From Arthrobacter sp. 131MFCol6.1 (lineage in GTDB: Bacteria; Actinomycetota; Actinomycetes; Actinomycetales; Micrococcaceae): a stretch of 64,000 bases of DNA. The notes beneath the pieces were generated by a model. The model was given only the letters and a program-made list of their open reading frames with translations, did no database searches and was not told where the DNA came from. A program made the position numbers and the translations under genes. The stretch spans positions 1-64,000 of the forward strand of contig NZ_KB895547.1 in NCBI RefSeq assembly GCF_000374925.1. The letters run 5' to 3'. Below, in pieces: positions 58,992-64,000 of this stretch; within the stretch, counting starts at the first letter, position 1, and each line of letters opens with the position of its first letter.

Positions 58992-60038
58992 TCAGCGCCG
59001 GCGCGTGCTGGTGCGCTCTACCAATTTGGTGTCCATCAGATGGTTCGACGGCGGACTGGCAGGCGGCGGATTGGGAAGTCCTGAGCGATGAAGTCTGTCA
59101 ATCAGCAGGTTGGCCGCCAACGCGCCCTGGTCGGCAACTGGCTGGGCAATTGTGGTCAGGCCCAGGAACCAACTCATCTGATGATCGTCTATTCCTATGA
59201 TGGACACGTTTTCCGGCGCTGACAAACCGAACTCCCGCATTGCCATGAGCGCGCCGAAGGCTGCCTCGTCGCAACCGGCGAAGATCGCGGACGGCATCCT
59301 GCGGTTTTCCACGAGCTCCACCATGGCCAGCCGGCCGCCTTCGATGCTGGAGCCGGCGTCGAGCACGAGGTCCGGATCGACGGCGAGGCCGTGGCCGGCC
59401 AGGGCCTGCTCGAAGCCCCGCCGCCGCTCGCTGGCGGTCACGAGGGAGGGTTCGCCGGTTTCGCTGCCGGAAAGGATGGCAATGTTCCGGTGGCCCAGGT
59501 CCAGCAGGTGGTTCGTGGCGGTGCGGGCGGCTTCGGCGTTGTCGATGCCCACGTTGTCCCACAGCACGCCGTGCATCCCCACGCTGGCCACGGCGAGGCC
59601 CGACCCGGCGAGCGCGGCCGTTTCGGCCTCATCCAGGGCGATGTTGAACAGCAGTACCCCATCCACCCGCTGCGCCAGGCCGGCGAGGTCGCCAAAGAGG
59701 TTCCGCTTCACGCTGGGCCGGTTCCGGAGGCTGATCAGCACCGTGTCATAGCCGCTGTCGGCGAAGACTTCCTCGGCCGCTTCCACGGCCCGGGCAAAGA
59801 ACCATGCCGTGGCCGTCGGGGCGATGATGGCCACCGAGCCGGTGTTGCCGCCGGCCAGCCGGGATGCCGCGGAGGAGGCTTTGTAGCCGAGCTGGGCCGC
59901 CGCGTCACTGACCCTTGCCTTGGCCTGTGCTGAGATGTTGGGAAGCTGCCGGAGGGCACGGGAGACGGTGCAGATGGAGAGCCCGGAGAGCGCGGCGACG
60001 TCCTGGATCCTGACGCGCGGGGAGTTGGCCTGCGGCAC
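58992..60038 (-). CDS. LacI-family transcriptional regulator of the disaccharide operon
   Basis: The 348-residue repressor starts at a GTG. The N-terminal LacI helix-turn-helix and hinge are clear (VRIQDVAALSGLSICTVSRA, then LGYKASSAASRLA), followed by a periplasmic-binding-like sugar domain. A perfect palindrome TGTAAGCGCTTACA lies 60 bp upstream. It heads the regulator-HAD-GH65 unit and probably represses it until a disaccharide or its phosphate is present. Confidence 0.9.
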   Translation of the reverse strand: MPQANSPRVRIQDVAALSGLSICTVSRALRQLPNISAQAKARVSDAAAQLGYKASSAASRLAGGNTGSVAIIAPTATAWFFARAVEAAEEVFADSGYDTVLISLRNRPSVKRNLFGDLAGLAQRVDGVLLFNIALDEAETAALAGSGLAVASVGMHGVLWDNVGIDNAEAARTATNHLLDLGHRNIAILSGSETGEPSLVTASERRRGFEQALAGHGLAVDPDLVLDAGSSIEGGRLAMVELVENRRMPSAIFAGCDEAAFGALMAMREFGLSAPENVSIIGIDDHQMSWFLGLTTIAQPVADQGALAANLLIDRLHRSGLPNPPPASPPSNHLMDTKLVERTSTRRR

Positions 60039-60097
60039 GGGCTCAGCCCTTTCTTCCCCCTGAAGTCGTAGGCCCGGTGTTCATGGCCGAGGTCGAT

Positions 60098-60111
60098 TGT
60101 AAGCGCTTACA
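60098..60111. promoter_or_regulatory. LacI-type operator upstream of the regulator-HAD-GH65 operon
   Basis: TGTAAGCGCTTACA is a perfect 14-bp palindrome with the central CG typical of LacI/GalR sites. It lies 60 bp upstream of the LacI gene and is the only copy found in the window, so it should control the operon and its own regulator. Confidence 0.75.
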
Positions 60112-60222
60112 TATTTGGCATGCAAGTGGATGATCCGGGGTTTCGGCTGCGGGATTGGCGCGGGTTGGCGCGGGTCCCCGGCGCCGGGTCAGTGCCCGGT
60201 CATCACCTCTGTCTACACCCGG

Positions 60223-60840
60223 TCAGCGCAGGACGTAGTGCCGCAGGAACGCGCTGACGTCCACGAGTTCTGCCTTCGAGATCGTGTGGCCCATGCCCGG
60301 ATAGGTCCTGGCCGTGAGCTGGGTGTTCCGGTTCAGCCACGCCTCGGTGTGCTCGGTGGCTGCGTCGTTAATGACGACGTCGCCCTTGTCCCGGCCCCAA
60401 AAGAACGGCGGCCGGGCAGTGAAGGATTCGCTCATGGCCAGGAGTTCGTTGTCCAGGACAAAGCCCGAGAGCCCCACAGCTGCGCGGAATTGTTCCGGCC
60501 GGAGCCGCAGGAGCGTGCTGGCCATGGCCATCCCCTGCGAAAATCCGAACAGGCTGACGCTGCTGTGCCGGGCTTTGACCGTCTCGATCCAGGCGAAGAC
60601 CGCGTTCGTGGAGGCGATGACGTCGGCAAAGTCATGGGTGAGGAAATAGTCCAGCAGGAACCAGCCGTAGTGGTCTCCAATGTCCTTCGGTCCACGCAGT
60701 GCGGCGCAGCTGAACTCGGACGGCAGGGAAGCGAACAGCTTGGACATACGGAATTCGTCCGTACCGTAGCCGTGCAGCATCACCAGCAGCGGGGTGCCGC
60801 CGCGTTCATGCTCGGGTTTTGACCAGATCACCGTCTCCAT
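60223..60840 (-). CDS. Phospholipase/carboxylesterase-type alpha/beta hydrolase
   Basis: The 205-residue protein has LLVMLHGYGTDEF (oxyanion region), the nucleophile elbow LFGFSQGMAMAS and a C-terminal GMGHTIS with the catalytic His. It is the esterase/phospholipase type of the alpha/beta hydrolase fold, without a signal peptide. Substrates of such enzymes are small or acyl-thioesters; none can be assigned. Confidence 0.85.
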   Translation of the reverse strand: METVIWSKPEHERGGTPLLVMLHGYGTDEFRMSKLFASLPSEFSCAALRGPKDIGDHYGWFLLDYFLTHDFADVIASTNAVFAWIETVKARHSSVSLFGFSQGMAMASTLLRLRPEQFRAAVGLSGFVLDNELLAMSESFTARPPFFWGRDKGDVVINDAATEHTEAWLNRNTQLTARTYPGMGHTISKAELVDVSAFLRHYVLR

Positions 60841-61013
60841 TGGCCCAGCCTATCCAGCACCGCCGCACGCTCGGCCCCGCGCCCGTTGGTGCTGCGCGGT
60901 TTCCGCCGCGGAATCGGACCTCCGCACCCCGGATCGGTGGCGCATCCGTCCGAAAAGGGCGCGGCTGGCCGAAACCGGCGCGAAAATTTCCCCGCGGGGC
61001 GGAGGGCGCTTCA

Positions 61014-61042
61014 TTGAAACAGCCGTGGCGGGGTTGTAGCGT
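61014..61042 (+). promoter_or_regulatory. Predicted promoter of the DUF6458-like gene
   Basis: TTGAAA (61014-61019) and TAGCGT (61037-61042) are separated by 17 bp, a good housekeeping-sigma arrangement, 58 bp before the ATG. Confidence 0.5.
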
Positions 61043-61099
61043 GACGCTGGACAGCATGCTTACCATCATCGGCCCGTCCCGGGCATCAAGGAGCACGTT

Positions 61100-61363
61100 A
61101 TGAGAATCGGTTCCGCAATCTTCCTCATCGCCATCGGCGCCATCCTCGCCTGGGCCGTCGCCCCGGGGCTGATCCCCAACGTAAACCAGGCCATGATCGG
61201 CTACATCCTGATGGCGGTCGGCGTGATTGGACTCATCGCTTCACTCGTCCTCGCCGGCCCCGGACGCGGCCGCACGCGCCGGGTCAGCGAAAGCCGCACG
61301 GTAGTGGACCCCAACACCGGCGAGACCATCACCCGCAATGAGAGCCGCGACGCAGGCATCTGA
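61100..61363 (+). CDS. DUF6458-like small membrane protein (87 aa)
   Basis: The 87-residue protein has two membrane helices (IGSAIFLIAIGAILAWAV and MIGYILMAVGVIGLIASLVL) and a basic, polar tail with TVVDPNTGETITRNESRD. This is the pattern of the DUF6458 family common in actinobacteria, of unknown function. AAGGAG precedes the ATG. A clear promoter and a strong hairpin terminator bound it as a single-gene unit. Confidence 0.82.
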   Translation: MRIGSAIFLIAIGAILAWAVAPGLIPNVNQAMIGYILMAVGVIGLIASLVLAGPGRGRTRRVSESRTVVDPNTGETITRNESRDAGI

Positions 61364-61405
61364 GATTTCCCCGCACCCACTGCGCGGCGCGGAACCCAAC
61401 GACCC

Positions 61406-61443
61406 GGAAGCCGGGCCGGACCTCAAGGTCGGGCCCGGCTTCC
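61406..61443 (+). terminator. Hairpin terminator after the DUF6458-like gene
   Basis: GGAAGCCGGGCC (61406-61417) pairs perfectly with GGCCCGGCTTCC (61432-61443), with further pairing GACCT/AGGTC across a tiny loop, 43 bp after the stop codon. Confidence 0.7.
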
Positions 61444-61471
61444 GTCATGTGGCCCACCCGCGCACAACCGT

Positions 61472-61691
61472 GGCACATGCCCAGCCCGCGGGCCGGCCCA
61501 TGGACATAACCCCCAAATGCCCACTCCCCGGCCCGACCACTGGACATGCCCCCCGGCGCCCGGCCCGCAACCACCTGAACCGCAGCACATGCCCAGCGCC
61601 CGCGGCGGACCATGGACATAACCCCCAAATGCCCACTCCCCGGCCCGACCACTGGACATGCCCCGCGGCGCCGGCCCGACCACTGGACATG
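61472..61691. repeat. 112-bp tandem repeat upstream of the fructose operon
   Basis: Two copies of a 112-bp unit lie here; the segments 61499-61552 and 61611-61664 are identical over 54 nt. CACATGCCCAGC occurs at 61474 and 61586, and CCATGGACAT or CCACTGGACAT occurs five times in all. No frame reads as a convincing protein. With the terminator before it and the promoter region after it, the repeat fills most of the 508-bp gap between the small membrane protein gene and fruR. Confidence 0.75.
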
Positions 61692-61734
61692 TCCCGTGGC
61701 AAAGGCACCCTTTCTGCGTTCATGTGGTTTTTCA

Positions 61735-61762
61735 TTGACAAACCAACAAGAACAAAGATAAA
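61735..61762 (+). promoter_or_regulatory. Predicted promoter of the fructose operon
   Basis: TTGACA at 61735-61740 is followed after 16 bp by GATAAA (61757-61762) in an unusually AT-rich stretch. It lies 110 bp before the fruR start. An inverted repeat GTGAC-N4-GTCAC at 61783-61796 downstream could be an operator. Confidence 0.5.
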
Positions 61763-61782
61763 GTCAAACAATTCCACTTCAT

Positions 61783-61796
61783 GTGACGGGAGTCAC
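61783..61796. promoter_or_regulatory. GTGAC-N4-GTCAC dyad in the fruR leader
   Basis: The arms GTGAC (61783-61787) and GTCAC (61792-61796) are a perfect inverted repeat around GGGA. It lies just downstream of the predicted promoter and upstream of the DeoR-type regulator gene, so it may be that protein's binding site. Confidence 0.35.
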
Positions 61797-61871
61797 CGAA
61801 GCGGCCAGGGCGCATTTCCAGCACTACAGCCAGCAAGAACCAGGACAGACGCAGTACGCAATGGAGGGTAA

Positions 61872-62690
61872 GTGTTCGCCGAAGAACGCCAGCAGCTGAT
61901 CGTGGGGCTCATCTACGCCAGCGGCCGGGCCAGCGTCACTGACCTGGCCGAGCGCTTCAGTATCACCACCGAAACCATCCGCCGGGACCTCGCCGCCCTG
62001 GAAGCCTCCGGCAGCGTCCGCCGGGTGCACGGCGGCGCGGTCTCTCCGGACCGGTTCAGCACCACGGAAGAAAGCATCCTGGAGCGGACCGTCCAGCGGC
62101 AGCCCGAGAAGACCCGGATCGCCGAGGCCGCCCTGGCCCTCATCCCCCAGGGCCTCACCGGCAGCATCCTGATCGACGCCGGCTCCACCACGGAGGCCCT
62201 CGCCGAACTCCTGTCGGCCCGGGCCGCGGGAGCTGCCGCGCAGGGCACCGCGCCGGGCCCCGGGTCCGACGCCGAACTCGTCGTCATCACCCACTCCCTG
62301 CCCATCGCGTCCAGGCTGTCGGGCGGCCCCGGGATCGCCCTGCACCTGCTCGGCGGCAAGGTCCGCGGCCTGACCCAGGCCGCCGTGGGCCAGTCCACGG
62401 TGGAAGCCGCCCGCCGGATCCGCCCGGACATCGCCTTCATCGGTACCAACGGTATCCATGCAGCCTTCGGGCTGAGCACACCCGATCCTGAAGAAGCCGC
62501 TGTCAAGGCTGCCTTCGTCCAATCAGCGCGCCGCATTGTGGTGCTGGCTGATTCCTCCAAGCTGGACGCGGAAACGCTGGTCCAGTTCGCCTCGTTGAAA
62601 GATCTGGACACCGTGATCACAGACACGCAACCCAGCCGGGAACTCGCCGACGCCCTTGCGGAAGCCGGAGTGGAGGTGGTGGTCGCGTGA
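61872..62690 (+). CDS. fruR: DeoR-family transcriptional regulator of the fructose operon
   Basis: The 272-residue protein starts at a GTG after GGAGGG. It has the DeoR helix-turn-helix (ASVTDLAERFSITTETIRRDLAALEA in residues 18-43, with VRRVHGGAV after) and the sugar-phosphate sensor domain (DAGSTTEALAEL, FIGTNGIHAAFGLSTPD, VVLADSSKL). Such regulators sense fructose-1-phosphate or a related ester. Its stop overlaps the fruK start in GTGA, so it is translated with fruK. Confidence 0.87.
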   Translation: MFAEERQQLIVGLIYASGRASVTDLAERFSITTETIRRDLAALEASGSVRRVHGGAVSPDRFSTTEESILERTVQRQPEKTRIAEAALALIPQGLTGSILIDAGSTTEALAELLSARAAGAAAQGTAPGPGSDAELVVITHSLPIASRLSGGPGIALHLLGGKVRGLTQAAVGQSTVEAARRIRPDIAFIGTNGIHAAFGLSTPDPEEAAVKAAFVQSARRIVVLADSSKLDAETLVQFASLKDLDTVITDTQPSRELADALAEAGVEVVVA

Positions 62691-63673
62691 TTGTCACCCT
62701 CACCGCCAACCCCAGCCTGGACCGCACCGTGGCGCTGCCCGGCCCCCTCCTCCGCGGGGAAGTTCAGCGGGCCATTTCCGTCCGCCAGGAATCCGGCGGC
62801 AAAGGAGTCAACGTCTCCCGCGCCCTCGTCGCGTCGGGGCTGAAGACAGTCGCCGTTCTCCCCGGCGCCGAGGCCGACCCTGTCCTGACCGGGCTGCGGG
62901 AGACCGACGTTCCGTTCGCGGCCCTGCCGATCGGTGAGCCGCTGCGCAGCAACGTGGCCCTCACTGAGCCCGGCGGCGTCACCACCAAGATCAATGAACC
63001 CGGACCGGCCCTCAGCGAGGACCAGCAGGAGGCCCTGATCAGCCTCCTGCTGGACCACGCCCGCGGCGCCGCCTGGGTAGTCCTGGCCGGCTCGCTCCCA
63101 CCCGGGGTCCCGGCCGACTTCTACGCGACCGTCACCCGGCGGCTGCGTTCCCTGTTCGACGGCGAGGCCGCACCACGGGTCGCCGTCGATTCCTCCGGCG
63201 AGCCCCTCGCCGCAGCGGTCTCCGGCGATACCTCGGGAAAACCGGACCTCTTGAAACCCAACGCCGAGGAACTGGTGGAACTGGCTGCCGCAGCCGGTTT
63301 CGCCACGAACAAGTCCGCCGAGGAGCTCGAAGCGGACCCGGAGGCTGCAGCAGCTGCCGCCTCCGCCGTCGTGCGCTCCGGAGTGGGTGCCGTACTGGCC
63401 ACCCTCGGCTCCAAGGGTGCCGTTCTAGTGACGGCCGACGGCGCGTGGCTGGCCACGCACCCGCCGGTCACCGCGGTCAGCACTGTCGGCGCCGGCGATT
63501 CCTCGCTGGCCGGATACCTGCTCGCATCCAGCCAGGGCGCCGCCCCGGTCGATTGCCTCCGTCAGGCGGTGGCCCATGGTGCCGCCGCCGCTTCCCTGCC
63601 TGGCTCCACTGTCCCGGCAGTCAACCAAACCACCCCTGATGCCGTAACCATCACGGCCCTCCGGAAGGATTGA
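62687..63673 (+). CDS. fruK: 1-phosphofructokinase
   Basis: FruK converts fructose-1-phosphate to fructose-1,6-bisphosphate with ATP. The 328-residue protein is a PfkB-family kinase: TLTANPSLDRTV at the start, GGKGVNVSRAL, and the ATP-site signature VGAGDSSLAGYL, Asp271 being the catalytic base. GTG at 62687 overlaps fruR, and fruA begins 2 bp after its stop, so all three are one operon. Confidence 0.93.
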   Translation: MIVTLTANPSLDRTVALPGPLLRGEVQRAISVRQESGGKGVNVSRALVASGLKTVAVLPGAEADPVLTGLRETDVPFAALPIGEPLRSNVALTEPGGVTTKINEPGPALSEDQQEALISLLLDHARGAAWVVLAGSLPPGVPADFYATVTRRLRSLFDGEAAPRVAVDSSGEPLAAAVSGDTSGKPDLLKPNAEELVELAAAAGFATNKSAEELEADPEAAAAAASAVVRSGVGAVLATLGSKGAVLVTADGAWLATHPPVTAVSTVGAGDSSLAGYLLASSQGAAPVDCLRQAVAHGAAAASLPGSTVPAVNQTTPDAVTITALRKD

Positions 63674-63675
63674 CA

Positions 63676-64000
63676 GTGACACAGCTCATTACCACCGAAC
63701 TGGTCGAGCTCGACCAGAACCTGGGCAGCTCGCCCGAGGACGTGATCCGGCATCTGGCAGGCAGGGTTGCTGACACCGGACGCGCCACCGAGGCCGAAGG
63801 GCTTTTCGCCGACGCCTTCGCCCGCGAATCCAAGACCGCCACGGGCGTCCCGGGCGGCATCGCGATCCCGCACTGCCGCTCGACGGCGGTCACTGAACCC
63901 ACCCTGGCGATGGCGCGGCTGTCCCAGCCGGTCGACTTCGGCGCCAAGGACGGGCCCGCGGACATCATCTTCTTCATCGCCGCTCCCGAGGGCGCGGACC
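63676..64000 (+). CDS. fruA: PTS fructose-specific transporter, EIIA domain (gene runs off window)
   Basis: The visible 108 residues form an EIIA-type fructose (mannitol/fructose class) domain, with phosphoryl-accepting His66 in GGIAIPHCRS. A GTG at 63676 starts it, 2 bp after the fruK stop. In actinobacteria such genes usually continue as EIIABC fusions that import and phosphorylate fructose. The EIIB and EIIC parts lie beyond the window. Confidence 0.88.
   Translation, partial: MTQLITTELVELDQNLGSSPEDVIRHLAGRVADTGRATEAEGLFADAFARESKTATGVPGGIAIPHCRSTAVTEPTLAMARLSQPVDFGAKDGPADIIFFIAAPEGAD

Noticed and set aside
61472..61691. CRISPR array
   Set aside because: The units are 112 bp with internal repeats and no regular 25-40 bp repeats and spacers; no cas gene is near.

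Overview
The window looks like a chromosomal segment of a high-GC Gram-positive actinobacterium, most likely of the Micrococcaceae (Arthrobacter/Pseudarthrobacter type). The basis is the very high GC, frequent GTG starts, start/stop overlaps of the GTGA and ATGA kind, and the character of the encoded proteins. This genus call is inference from protein resemblance; no 16S gene is present.

Layout. 0-0.3 kb: the edge of an IS110-family insertion sequence. 0.3-10 kb: a CopC-like protein, a purine permease and a split histidine-utilisation (hut) locus: hutG on +, hutU and hutH on -, and a divergent IclR regulator. Four copies of an 18-bp palindrome (TGTCYGGnATnCCGGACA) flank these transcription units. 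10-18.5 kb: a small phosphatase, a quinone oxidoreductase, amino acid permease and exporter genes, a 3-hydroxybutyrate dehydrogenase/MHS transporter pair with a divergent LysR regulator, and a spermidine-synthase-like gene. 18.5-34 kb: a stress or energy island with a tandem universal stress protein, Zn alcohol dehydrogenase, a HAD-GH65 fusion, a polysaccharide deacetylase, a PRISE-type reductase, two P-type ATPases, PEP synthase and a small helical protein. 34-37 kb: an overlapping glycosyltransferase / PIG-L deacetylase-methyltransferase / acyl-CoA dehydrogenase cluster of unknown product. 37-44 kb: housekeeping and membrane genes, including AzlCD, a glycerophosphodiesterase and a DUF445 protein. 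44-52.5 kb: a complete narGHJI-narK nitrate respiration operon. 52.5-55.7 kb: pxpA, an uncharacterised membrane protein and an MFS exporter. 55.7-60.2 kb: a LacI-HAD-GH65 disaccharide phosphorylase operon with a perfect LacI operator. 60.2-64 kb: an esterase, a small membrane protein, a 112-bp tandem repeat and a fructose PTS operon (fruR-fruK-fruA) that runs off the window.

How the genes work together. The hut genes degrade histidine to glutamate and formamide but lack hutI here; the palindromes suggest that the IclR protein controls all three units. The stress island and the nar operon together resemble the hypoxia/dormancy loci of other actinobacteria (DosR region of Mycobacterium tuberculosis, the SCO0162-0220 region of Streptomyces coelicolor). 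A related 14-bp motif (GGGWCCAAAGCCCC and a looser copy) lies upstream of the universal stress gene, PEP synthase and narG, so one DosR-like regulator may connect them, although no such regulator is encoded in the window. Four 61-67-nt imperfect palindromes of two sequence types lie at gene ends and between operon genes; their arms supply stop codons to neighbouring genes.
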